A stretch of DNA of 64,000 nucleotides, taken from NCBI GenBank assembly GCA_905221615.1, contig CAJNDT010005918.1, positions 254,501 to 318,500 on the forward strand. Direction: 5' to 3'. Under the pieces are notes generated by a model. It saw only the letters and a program-made list of their open reading frames with translations, did no database searches and was not told the origin of the DNA. Positions 10,761-21,354 of this stretch are shown piece by piece. This stretch comes from Symbiodinium sp. CCMP2592. Its lineage: Eukaryota; Sar; Dinophyceae; Suessiales; Symbiodiniaceae. Within the stretch, counting starts at the first letter, position 1; each line of letters starts with the position of its first letter. The position numbers were made by a program, and so were the translations under genes.

Positions 10761-12220
10761 GTGTCGTTGTCGGGCGCGAAGTCGTCGAAATAGTAGTTTG
10801 TTTTAAGCAGCACAGGTTGTCGGGAGTACGCACGAAGGCAGGGGCACGTGACTGCGTGAGCATGAGCAGATGTTTATGCATAATTAAGTACTGATGAGTG
10901 GGGTCATGCTTCTCCGCAACCTTGTCGCGAGGCTCAAGAGTCTGAGTCCAGACCAGCAAGTCTCCAAACACTCGCTTGGCGCAAGATAAATCAGAAATTT
11001 TGGCACCAATTGGCGCTGTCAAGTTCTTTTGGGAGATCCGCTACTATTTTCGGATTTGGTGTGGGACTTTGGGTCTAGGAACGGTTGTTTAAAGATAACC
11101 TACCTGACTTGCAAAACCAGTGGCCGGGTCTATATAAATCGTCGAGAGGTTTTAGATTCAGTCCTGACCGACCTGGATGGCCGGATCTCGCTGAGTTTTT
11201 CTTTGGCCGCGGCCTGTGTTTGTGCATTCTTCGCAGTGGTGAATTGAAATGTTCATGTTTTCAGTTTCTCATAATCTGCAAGGTGACATCATAGGCATGT
11301 CTCGAAGCATCCGCACCGGCCGAGCAATTGCAGATGTCGGCTTCGAGGGGCATGAAGAGGTGTCCAAAAAGATCTGCACATGTGCCGAAGCAGATCAGAG
11401 GGTTTAGGGTCATGGGTTTAGGGTTTAGGTTTTGGGGTTTGGTTTTGGGGTATAAAGGCCGCGATCTCAAATTGCACCACTTGGGGGTGCAGACTGTGCA
11501 TTGCGTTTCTTTTTGAGCTTTGCCGCTGTTCATGTGGTTGGTGGTTTCGGTTTTTTTAGCAACGGTTCAGTATTGAGGTCAGGAGTGATGCATGAAGCTG
11601 TCACGATATGTCACGATTGTGACATGAGTTTCAACATCCACATGCATTCGTACAAGCACGCCTCGCGCCTATGCCAGTGCCGGCCCTCACATGCCCACGC
11701 GCCTGCTCATGCGCAGATTTTCTCCAGGCCCGTGTCAACCTGGGTGTTTACACACGCATGCACACGCGTATGCACACACTTTGTCAAAGGCTGGTGGGGC
11801 TCGTGGACGGCTTGATGATATTGACGATGTATGATATTGATGATGGTTGGGATAACGAACATGAGGTGAGGACTGGGGCAGGGAGTTACAAACCTGGGAG
11901 TGGTCTCGTGAAGAGACCGAGCACCCGACAGAGGCGCGGAGCCCGCAGCTAGGCAAAGGCGCCCTCTGATCGAGGAGCGCGCGGCCACCCCGAACGAGTG
12001 GGGTAGAGCGGTCCAAAAGGGCCATTTCGCCCGGGTCGCCCCGCATGGGCGTCAGGCAGCCGAACCTGTAAGCGAAAGGGGAGAGGAGCAGGGAAGCCTT
12101 CAGAGGGCACGCCTGCAAAAGGAGCAGGGAAGCCCTGCCAAGGGAGCCGGGAAGCCCAGCCACAAAGAAGGGCAAGCATGGGCAAGCCTGCAGGCTCGGA
12201 GGAAGGCCCCCGGAAAAAGA
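10761..12220. other. No gene recognised apart from the telomere-like patch
   Basis: Mixed-composition sequence; TATATAA occurs at 11131-11137 without a supported gene downstream. 12060-12160 repeats GGGAAGCC several times, just before the gag-like fragment, and could be its 5' part. Confidence 0.3.
11399..11453 (+). repeat. Interstitial telomere-like repeat (TTTAGGG type)
   Basis: GGTTTAGGGTCATGGGTTTA followed by GGGTTTAGG and then GGTTTTGGGG variants: three good TTTAGGG units plus degenerate ones on the + strand. Plant-type TTTAGGG telomeres are known in dinoflagellates. Confidence 0.6.
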
Positions 12221-12246
12221 ATGAAAAAGAAGAACCACCATGAAGG

Positions 12247-13175
12247 TTGCTCCGACGCAAAGCGCGCGGAGCGCGAGCAGCGCGGCGCCCCAGACATTAT
12301 CCCGAACCAAAGACTCCAGCGGATAACCCCGCGGACGAGCAGGGAGAGACCTCGAGCTCCAAGTCCTCGCTGGAAGTTGGTGCGGCGCCAAAGCCGCCGT
12401 TCTTCACCCTGCCCGCTGCTGCCGCAGCTTCGTCCAGCAGGGCCGACCCTGCTGTGAAGAAGGAGGAGCCGGCACTCCAACAAGGGTGCCCGAGGCAAAG
12501 CCCAAAGCATCACCGAAAGGCAGCCGAGGCCAAGCCTAAGGAACAGAGCTCTGCGAGCCCCAGCTCCGAAACGCAGCCGCTTTGGCGGCAACTGCCCCTG
12601 CGCAGCAGGCGAGCGGTGGAGGCCACTTGCTCAAGAGTATGCGGCTGCCCGCAGCCTTGAAGGGCAGGGACGATTGGGAGCGCCAGGTACCGAGCAGAGG
12701 TGGCGGTGGCACGGAAGAACAAGGTGCCTCTCCAGATGGCCGTCATGACCGAAGACATGCGGACCATGAGTGTCCGCCTCTTCGGCATGTTGGGCAGCTG
12801 GACCCAGGACTCCGCCACAGCGGTCAAGCTGGCGTGGGGAGTGAAAGGCCAAAACGGGTTCGAACTCTGGAGGCTGCTCTGGCTAGAGCATGCTCCGGAG
12901 AATGAATCCAAGAACCTGTCGTTGCGACGGTTTCTTCTCATGCCGCCCTTGCCAGCGTGCGAGCAGGAGTTCAGCCTAGCACTCCAGGAGTGGGAAGCTG
13001 ACGTCGACAGGTACGCCTCGGAGTACGGAGAGAAAAGGGCCATCGCCGATGAGGACATGCGGGCGGACTTGGTCACGGAAAGCCCGACCGCGCTAAGGCA
13101 ACACTTAGCCATGCACGCCTCTACACTTGGCACCTACTCCGAAGTACGCGAGGTGGTGGTGAGTTATTTTCGCTT
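12247..13175 (+). pseudogene. Retrotransposon gag-like fragment
   Basis: A low-complexity Ala/Ser/Pro/Lys-rich N-terminal part (12247-12600) changes frame to ALKGRDDWERQ (about 12655-12690), then to a frame reading KNKVPLQMAVMTEDMRTMSV, GFELWRLLWLEHAPENESKN, LSLRRFLLMPPLPACEQEF and SPTALRQHLAMHA. The block after GFELWR resembles the capsid-like gag domain of LTR elements (a Trp-rich helix, a Leu-rich 'LL..P' helix, then a Leu/His helix). Two frame changes and an abrupt loss of protein-like sequence after about 13175 mark it as a truncated relic of a family different from the copia element at 31 kb; no polymerase follows. Confidence 0.5.
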
Positions 13176-15484
13176 TTCGGCTTTTCGTGTGCCGTTTGGC
13201 ATTTGTTGCTTATCCGTGACAGCAGCCACTCGCAAACACAGCGGTTTCGAACATGCAGCCCGCCGCAACTGTCGCTTCGACGGGACTTTTATGTTGTCGG
13301 TTTAGGAAGGGCTGCTGGATGTTGCTGGCTGGGTTTCGCTAGTTTCGATGCTTCGGTGTTACCCATCCGAGGTGTTGTATCGCAGACAGTGGTGGCCTCA
13401 GTTTGTCATTTGTCGGAGCTTCTGGAATGCTTCTGGCACCGGTTGTCCGGGTTCGTCTTGGTTTTTGGCGCGACAAACTTTGGGTGCGACAAAAAAAATT
13501 TCACCGCCACAGGTATGAACGACCTGCCAGCAGTAGTGTTTGGAACTCCCATGCCCACCAAATGAGAGGGGGGCTGACCGGGGTCATGTTTACTTTTGTG
13601 TTTAGTTACCGTCTAGCGTTCTCGGTCCTCTAGCTGGCATCTTCGTTGGAGTCGTGGAGTCACTAGGTCCGTTTCCTTCAGCTTCAAAACATGATATACT
13701 CCCGAACCTTTAATCCTTGTGTACCTTGAGCAGCCAGCTCGCGATGAGCTGCACAGCGTCCATCGGCACGGACGGAAGGAGCAATCTTGCAGCTCCTGAG
13801 GATCACGGAGTTCGTTGTGCCATGCAAATAATGTGCCGACAAGCTTTGTATGGATGCTGAGCTGCCAACCGCAAGTATAACATACCTGCATGATCTGGAA
13901 GTTCCGTGCGGGAGTGAACTGAGCATGGTCCTGTTTGTATTGCAGAAGCAGAAAGCCACGTTGTGGATCAGTCGAGCTTGCAGCATCGACTGGTCTGCAC
14001 TTTGCTCCACTTCGAATTGTTGTGCCGTCAGAAATTTGGTTTCGCAGGAGGCCACATCCGTCGCGATGGCACGACACCCAGATTTGTCGATTGCGTCCAA
14101 GCCTGCAAGCATGTCATCAATCTCCACACGTAAACAACCGTCCTAATATTGAATATTATTCTCGGTGAGTTCTTTTGCTTGAAATGTACCCAAGATTCGT
14201 CTTTATTCAGCAAGAAGGCAAGACCTCAGTACAGTTGCGACTATTCCGGGTGTGCCGAGGGATTGGAGCCTGTAGCTAATTATTCGACCTCCCCCCCGCT
14301 CCGTCTCCCGTCTCCGGCTCTGCCTCAATCCCAGTTTCCAAAAGACTGAGGGGGGGGGGCGGGCAGAGTACATTTTCATATTGGGATCCTGCAAAACATT
14401 TGTTGGGCTTGAATAAGAAATATTGTTTTTACTGGGGCGGACGCATTGACCGTGTCCTTACATTAGTGAGATTTTGCTTAGAGGCTTAGAGAGCGAATTC
14501 TGCAAGCACAAGCCTTGAACATGATGACTCTTATCTGTGCAACGACAGGCTTTGTTGGAGCATTCCGCTGACATGGATGCGATCGGTCCAGGAGGCCATG
14601 CCGCATGCCATGAAAGCACCAGTTTGTTGAAGTATGCAGCGCCTCGCCACGGGCTTTTCAACTCCATGTCATGATTCCAGTTGGCAGTGTTGTCAACAGT
14701 ATTCGCACTTTTCAATTAACGCGGTTTGCAAATTGTAGATTGGTAGACATGCTCTGGGAATTGCGGTAGACGGTGGACCTAAAAGAAGGCTGCGCCGTCT
14801 TAACTGCAGGTTGGCCTCCAATCTTTTTTGCTGCTTTCTACTGCGACTTTGATGCCTTCGTCTGAGTTGACTCATTCTTGGGCCGCGGTGCTCGATAACT
14901 CTTACGATTGACCCTCAGAGGTCATGAGAGCGCTCATACACGCGCAGGCCAGGGAGCATGATCTTGGCAGCGTCGATTAATCTCGAGAAGGTAAATAGCA
15001 CTTGCTGATGGCTTCGTGCATGCGTGCTGACACACGAAGCTCGAGTAGGTGCAGCATGTGAAGCTCGGTGTTGACAAACACTTATATGTGGGAGTTTATG
15101 CACATCCGTATGTCTCGCGATGTGCACCATCCTTGTGGTGGGTAGAACCAACATGCTTTCCGGAGAGCGAACCCCTGGTCTTGCTACAAGTCTGCAGCTC
15201 CGCCTTTCCACGCAGGGGAGACATGAAGTTGAGTAGTCAGTCTTGCTTAACCCGATGATGATCCAAAACCTTCACTGACATGTTGCTGATGTTTTGACTC
15301 TCTCACCCGGCAGTGTGACGTGAACATCCGTGACGAGTCGGGCCGATCGCTGGCCAGCTGGGCAAGATATGGAGACCAGGCTCTGGCATGCCCAGCCAAT
15401 CCGTAGATGTAAAGCCTCGAAGATGCATGCCACGAAAGCATAGCAATAGACGACAATGAGCTGAAGTGTAGCAGATGGCAACAT
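13176..15484. other. No gene recognised
   Basis: Includes a 10-base G run at 14350-14359. Several 60-150-codon frames on both strands overlap one another and show no recognisable motif. Confidence 0.3.
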
Positions 15485-15688
15485 ATGGCAACTGCAAATC
15501 TCTCCACAGGACCGGGAGCACCAAAAGGCAGCGATGCAAATCAGCTTTTTGCTGGGCGGCGCTGTTCAGAGCTCGATCTTGCAAGGCAGTTCTCAAGATG
15601 CTGTACCGCCATGGCTTCCCTCCTCCGGTGGAGGCGATACACGTTGCGCAGACGTGCTAGGGCCGGGCCTAGCGGCCTAGCCGCCTAG
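15485..15688 (+). CDS. Small hypothetical ORF, possible first exon
   Basis: 67 codons from ATG: MATANLSTGPGAPKGSD, then SELDLARQFSRCC and an Arg-rich end. Composition is protein-like but no family is recognised. CACAG|GACC and AAAAG|GCAG inside it could be splice acceptors, so the true structure is uncertain. 15689-16540 holds direct GC-rich CTAGCGGC/GCTAGCGG repeats and no clear gene. Confidence 0.25.
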   Translation: MATANLSTGPGAPKGSDANQLFAGRRCSELDLARQFSRCCTAMASLLRWRRYTLRRRARAGPSGLAA

Positions 15689-16673
15689 CCACGAGCTGCC
15701 AGGCCAAAGTGAAGCTGGGTCAGCTGCCAGGGCCTGAGATGATGCAAGGCTGCGCAAGCTTCGCATATAAACTTCGCATATAGGCTTCAGTGGAGTCACA
15801 TCTAATCAGTTTGCGTTGTGCCCCCGCGGTTCTTCAGTCAGCGCATGGCTCGGGATTGTGTTGGGTCTCGCATCCCTTGTCCGGACTCGCAACAGCCGCG
15901 CAGCATCACCCCTTCCTTCATTCGTTGGTTGCGGACGAACCGATCTGTGAGCGATGTTGGCTTGATCCTGAACTTCTTCGTCTTGCTTTTCTTTTGGTGG
16001 CTTCAGCTTTGAAACAGGGAGGGGTGTTGCGTAGATGCGAGAGCAGAAATTGAGAGCAGAAATTGAGAGCCGATTTGAGCTCCTCGGCTCGACGGCTCCC
16101 TCTGGGCTCAAAGCAGCTTCTGAGTGTCTGGCTGGCGGCTATAGCCGCTAGCGGCTAGCGACTACTTGGGTTTGGAGAGGATTCCCCCCGTTTGAGGAGA
16201 AAAGGCCCTTCAGCCCTTCCCGATTCCCGCGTCCGTCCTTGCATCTCTCATCCGCCTCCTCGTGCATGCGGTCAACTCAGAATTGAACGCCTCACAACAG
16301 GCATGTCAACACGCGCGAGCGGAACAGGCCAGTGCGAAATTTGCTGCACAAACCTCCGTTCCCAGTCATGCCCCAGGCGTGGGCAACTAAGCCGCCACGC
16401 TTTTCACACCTGTCTGCAGCCACGGCCGGGCAGCACACTGCCTCGGCAGCCGACTTGGCGGACCTTCGACCGTGTGCGTGTTGAATTTCAACCCTGAATT
16501 TACAAGGCTTGGTGAATTGATGTGAATTGCAACCTTGCTGCAAGAGTCCTTCTACGCCGGCTTGCAGTGGTACGACAGCAGACGCAAATTTTCGCACAGA
16601 AGGATTTAGAGTGCCGGAAGCAGCTTCGCCTGAATGGCGACGATGATATTCAGTTTGTGAACACGCCTGTGAG

Positions 16674-17743
16674 GGGGCCTTCGGGAAGCTGTGGCAGGTG
16701 TGCGAAAGCATCATCGACAAATCTATGTTCGACAAGAAAGGTGAGCTTCAAAGCCCCATTTTGCTTGAATCTGCGCAGGCCAACTGAATTCATGAGTCGT
16801 TTTGGGTTTGCTGCTTGCCGAACTGTATGTAGTCGGAGGGAAACAGTTTACCGTTTGCAGCCCTACACTTGCGAGAGTCGTTTAGGGGTGGAGTTGAAGC
16901 ACTTCGTTCGTTCAATGGGATCGACATCGCCAACCCCTTTGCATCGTCGACAGAAAGGGCCAACGATCCTTGGCGTCTGATGCGCGCCGCCGTCACAGCT
17001 GTCCAATGCCCCGTGAGTGCCCCATGCAAGTTCTGGCATCGGCGACAGCTCGTACCTAGTCGATTTTCCAGACCCGCTCAGGGTCTCAGTCAACAATCCA
17101 TTTCACGTCCTTTGTTTGCCTACCCACAAACAGGAGGGAAACCCGAGTCCGGCCAATCTGCATGCGACACATTTTTGCACGCATGAGTGCAGACTAGCAC
17201 ATCGAAATGTAAGCAGCATGAATTTCAGTCGCATGGCAGCCCATCACCGAAGCACTCAGGAAGCCTGACTTCTGGGCACCAATTCCGGTGGACCAGAAGC
17301 TTTCGGTGCCTCGGCTTTCTGCCGGCAGAAGCATGAGACATCATGAGACTCTTTCGTAGCTGTAGCTGCGAACCACCTGCCGCTGTGAGTTACTGGAGTC
17401 CCTTGGAAGGAGCTGTTGGCCGACGGGGCAGATCTGATTTGGAAGGACGGATTCAACCGACGGTCGGATTGACAGATGCTGCTGTTCAGAGTCGGCTCAT
17501 GCAACTTGCACACGTGAATTGGTTCGCTTAGATTCGGGCCAGTAGAAGAGCAGACGCCATGTTAGCAGCGCGGCCATGCCTTTGAACCAGAGTACATGTT
17601 TGTTTGCTCTGCAGGATTGTCGAGGGCGCACCTTCGGAAAGAGAAAACTGCTGACGTACCGACACCACGAGTCCGACGATGAGGGAACCTCATCGAAGCC
17701 AGTACAGGGCGTGTCCTTGAACCCTTTTCAAGGCAAGATTTAG
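16674..17743 (+). CDS. Candidate multi-exon gene, unrecognised (kinase-loop-like first visible exon)
   Basis: Phase-compatible exon candidates with AG|G acceptors are 16674-16740 (GAFGKLWQVCESIIDKSMF, donor GTGAGC), 16886-17012 (GVEALRSFNGIDIANPFASS and PWRLMRAAVTAVQCP, donor GTGAGT), 17134-17208 (NPSPANLHATHFCTHECRL, donor GTAAGC), 17410-17462 (ELLADGADLIWKDGFNRR, donor GTCGGA) and 17615-17743 (KRKLLTYRHHESDDEGTSS, stop TAG). The 17012/17134 and 17208/17410 joins are all phase 0; the 16740 to 16886 join and the last join are less certain. GAFGKLW resembles the glycine-rich loop of protein kinases, but no catalytic-loop HRD or DFG is visible here, so kinase is only a possibility. Upstream exons probably lie before 16674. 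Confidence 0.35.
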
Positions 17744-17897
17744 GACCAGATTGCCGCAGTTTCTTGATTTCCGCAAAGACGGTGTGTATGCTCGCGGTTT
17801 CAGTTTCTCACGCGTGCAATTCGCGAGTGTTTGCTCAAAGAGTGGATTGGAGAGAGTTGGTTACGCAGAGCGACCTAGTCTTGCATGAGGATCCGGA

Positions 17898-19028
17898 TTG
17901 GTCCTTCACAATCGCCTAGTAGATGGCCTTCAAGCATTAAGCGCATGTGGATCCAGGGTTGCAGGGAAGGCAGAGAAGCAAGGAGACACAAATCGACACA
18001 TTTTCGAAGCACGCTACGAAGGATCGAAGAAGAACAGGGGACGACTTCATATTGCAATGCTGAAGTACATGTTTGTGTTGCCGGACCAGCTCCAGGGCCT
18101 ACCAAATCGGATCAAGCCAAGCCTGAACTGGCAGAGTTAAACGTGCTGGGTCCAGCTTGTGTTCCTGAATGGCTCCTTAGAAAGGATGCTTGTCTTGCAG
18201 CTCTGCTGAACGAGATGAGTGAGGCAAACCTTCGCAAGTTCTGAGACACTGCTCCGACACTGATTCAGATGAGAATTGTGTCAGAGAGGAACATGTCAAC
18301 CATGAACTACCGCAGCCAAAATTCGATGTGAGAACGGTTTACCCGACGCCGCTTTGATCCTTACGGACCCTCTTGAAGTCTTTCAGTCCAAACAATTCTC
18401 CAAGTCGAAAGTGATTTGGCTAGGACGTGCTGAGCAGGCCGAGGTTTAATGTCGCAGAAAGGGCACTCTGTCCATAATGTCGCATGATGAGCATTGTGTG
18501 GTTCGTTCTGGTTCCACCATGGACACTGCAAAAAGACCTCTCCGGGAGCCCCTCTGGAGGCTCATGCGAGTGTTTCGCGACGAGTGCGGGCTGGCTGTTG
18601 GCCTCTGCGTGGAAGAGAAGAAGCCCGCCCAAGCCATCGTCCTCAGATGGCTCAGTCGGCCTGGCCGCTTGAGGTCAACACATTAACGCACACGTGAAAC
18701 TGTTGAATCGCCACATCGTGCTTCTGTGACGGGCAGTAGCTCAGAGACACTGCCGATGTCACTGAGGCGCGAAAAAAGCGCGCCAGACCTGTCAGAGGCC
18801 CCCTGCATTGACAGCACCAATTTCCTAAGGCAAGAAATTTTAGGACCTAGGAACGATGGTTGTCTGTTTATTGTAAGACGAGGCGGCCCGCGAGAGCGCG
18901 CTGTAGCCAGGCGTGGTGAGTTCCGCGTGGGCTTGAGTCATTTGAGTCTTGAGTCTCTTTGCTTGGCTATGCAGGTCAAGTCGATCCGGCAGGCGTTCAT
19001 GAGCTCTGTTGTCGCTCTGCGCTCCTGA
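17898..19028 (+). CDS. Cluster of uncertain exon candidates
   Basis: Three protein-like stretches lie here: 17898-18140 (HIFEARYEGSKKNRGRLHIA, MLKYMFVLPDQLQGLPNRIK, TAA), 18477-18686 (REPLWRLMRVFRDECGLAVG) and about 18735-18797 (ETLPMSLRREKSAPDLSE, followed by a possible GC donor). Competing frames overlap parts of each, so they may belong to one gene, several, or none. Confidence 0.2.
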
Positions 19029-19185
19029 CCTCACACAGAAAAGTGATGATGGGGCTATACTTGTATATGCGAGCAAGCGTGTAAGAGATTGTAAGATCCT
19101 AAGGATCGAAGGGTGCTGCAGTATGCCAACTTCCACCCTCAAGAATCACATCTTCACACTCCCACTCATCGATTTTCTATTCTAG

Positions 19186-19296
19186 GTCAGGCCGCAAAGC
19201 AGCCTTGGGCCAAAGGTCCTGCAGTTTTCCTCGGACACTGACGCATTGGAAAACAGCAGTCACATGTGTCCAGCATGCGAGCCTTCACCAGCATGA
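19186..19296 (+). CDS. Candidate terminal exon, unrecognised
   Basis: Acceptor TTCTAG|G at 19185/19186, then 36 codons (SSLGPKVLQFSSDTDALENS, then a CPAC near the end) to TGA 19294-19296. Confidence 0.3.
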   Translation, partial: VRPQSSLGPKVLQFSSDTDALENSSHMCPACEPSPA

Positions 19297-19511
19297 GCCA
19301 CGTGAACATGTTCAGTCATCTTTTCTTGCGCATTCGGTTCAATCTTGCCGATTACCGTCCTTCTGAAAGGCAGGGCTGACTTCGGTGCAGAGTACAGTCT
19401 GCACCAGTGTGCAGTGCAGGCACGACTCCGTGGACCTCGGTCGCCGGGGCCCCGGCATTCGGGCGCCCGGCCCATCCCGGCCCGTGCCGGCTCGTAGCCC
19501 GTCTCGGGAAC

Positions 19512-19810
19512 ATGCGGGGAGCTGAGGCGCCGCGGCGCCGCCGCGATGTCCTTCTTCTGGCAGCTGCCGCTTGGCTTGGCCTAAAGCGCAGCTTTGTTTG
19601 TGTGTTGCTTGTCGAAGTCCCAGTGGCCCAGGCCGGAGGGGCAGGATGCTCTTGCAGACCTGCCGGATCCTGGGGCCGATGATGAGGAGCAGTGTCCTTT
19701 CCACCAGACGTGCCACGAGCTCTCGCAAAAAGCTGCCAGTCCGCCAGCCAGGCCAGTGCCACTTTGCATTGCCCGCAGGAGAAACGTGTTAAGGAAGCTG
19801 CCTTGAAGAG
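19512..19810 (+). CDS. Candidate secreted or membrane-anchored small protein, partial
   Basis: The ATG at 19512 opens a basic N-terminus and a hydrophobic stretch (RRRRDVLLLAAAAWLGL) that looks like a signal peptide or anchor. Proposed exons are 19512-19595, 19645-19731 and 19779-19810, with GT-AG then GC-AG introns of 49 and 47 nt, both AG|G and phase 0. The mature part is acidic and then Cys/His-bearing (DPGADDEEQCPFHQTCHELS) and continues EKRVKEAALK before another GC donor. No family is recognised. The gene should continue downstream, but I could not place later exons in 19811-20640. Confidence 0.35.
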
Positions 19811-20647
19811 GCCGGAGTCGCTATGCATCGTCTCAATACACAGTAATACACATCTATCTTCGATCCTTCGCGTCCGTTTGACCACAATTCTGAAAGGTTT
19901 CAAACTTTTCATCAAGCTGTTTCGCCATAGGCACACTGGAGTGGGACACTGCATGCCATGAGCTTCTTGCAACCTTTTCAATCACCCGTCCATGCCCACA
20001 TAAAGTCGGTCAGTGGATCGTCCACTCATCTCGAACATGTTAGTGTCGACCCTTCTTCAACGGAAGGCCGGGCATGCTGACCCTCGTGAAGGAGGCTACT
20101 GCGCAGATTTGCTGGTTTGAGTGGCAAGAGAGGGGCATAGCAAGGCCATGCAAGGACTGACAGTCCGAAAGACGTGATGCGGACACGGCTGTTGAGTGAT
20201 GTAATGGTTGGGTCGGGGAGAACGAAGCACCCAGCGATGCGTGCATGTGTGGCACGATGCATGCAAGTACGCCGTAACACAGGCTTGGGAGTCAAGCTCA
20301 CCGCATTTCAAGCCTGTCCTATTGTCGGGAGTCGGACCATTGTCCGGGGAGTTATAGACTAATAGAAAACACTTAGCCTAAGACTGACCGGGAAATGAAA
20401 TCTTAGTCAAGAGGTAGAAATGTCAAAGCGCCATCAGAAAGACTGGAGTGGGTAGGGCGACAAGGCAACCAAGACCATATGAGAAAGAATGGCGGAAAGA
20501 ACGAACGACGGAAGGTCATGACAAATTTTGTTCTTCATTCTGGAAGTTTTGATGATTTTTTTTGTTTTGGAATGAAGTTTCGCCATAGTGGCGCTCCCTC
20601 GCTCCTTGCCTTGACTCCTTGACCAGTCACCCTCCCTCTCTCACTGA

Positions 20648-20970
20648 CCTACGGCACAGGAAGAGACTCTCGAGCCTGCAGTCCAGCGCGTGCCTTACAC
20701 AATTCCCGGTCCGTGGCGGCGACTGCCACGATGCAGTTCCAGCTCCGCTGGGCTGCGGTAGTTTCTTTCGCAGCTCTCCAGAGTTGCTTTTTCTGTAGCT
20801 GGGGTTCTGCAAGTCGGGCGACATAAGGTGGCCGCCAGTGAAGCCTCTTCCACCCGTGGGGCACCAAACATTGCCTGGAAAGAGCGGGCTGTGGCTTCGG
20901 CACGTTCCGAGGCAGAGTCAGACCGCGGCGATCTCAGTGTGCCAGCTCGCAGAGCCTGACCGAACGTCGA
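20648..20970 (-). CDS. Candidate minus-strand gene fragment
   Basis: On the minus strand an exon (20970 down to about 20886) reading SPRSDSASERAEATARSF ends in CAG|GC. After ~68 nt an acceptor CTTGCAG precedes either NPSYRKSNSGELRKKL (phase 0, donor GTAAGG) or, in another frame, QKKQLWRAAKETTAAQRSW running to TAG at 20648. Only the first fits the splice phase. One of few minus-strand candidates; function unknown. Confidence 0.3.
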
Positions 20971-20981
20971 TTGCACAGGAT

Positions 20982-21320
20982 TTAAAGGAATGTGCGAGAT
21001 GAATCTGTGATAGTTCCGAGGCCGCAGCCGAGGTGGACGTGACAGACGGAGGAGTGGAAAACTGGGAAACCTGCGAAGTGTATCGAAGCGCAGCGCTTTG
21101 CAGGCGTGGCGCCTCGGAGAAGGTCGCGGAGACCTACGCCCAGGACCTGATATGTGACATCTCTACTCATCTTTGCAGAGAAGCAGCTAAGAGCTAGGAC
21201 TTCCGGGGCTATGGCAATCATGGTCATGGCGATGACAAGCTGAGAAAGCGAGACTATGGGTGGCAGCCTCGGGCCCCAATATCTCCCTGACACGAGAGTC
21301 GGGATGGCAGTCGCAAGCAT
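20982..21320 (-). CDS. Candidate minus-strand hydrophobic ORF
   Basis: 112 codons on the minus strand including PPIVSLSQLVIAMTMIAIAP, which would make one membrane helix near residues 20-45. The remainder is Cys-rich and unconvincing, so only the first ~55 codons may be an exon. 'A.T..A..APE' faintly recalls cation-exchanger repeats, which I would not assert. Confidence 0.2.
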   Translation of the reverse strand: MLATAIPTLVSGRYWGPRLPPIVSLSQLVIAMTMIAIAPEVLALSCFSAKMSRDVTYQVLGVGLRDLLRGATPAKRCASIHFAGFPVFHSSVCHVHLGCGLGTITDSSRTFL

Positions 21321-21354
21321 CTGTCGGAGGAAGAGGAAGCTCTGGGACCTAGGA

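Noticed and set aside
11735..12591. Long minus-strand frames (218 and 163 codons)
   Set aside because: They are antisense to the Ala/Lys-rich gag-like region and GGGAAGCC repeats; composition is Leu/Arg/Pro-biased with no motif.
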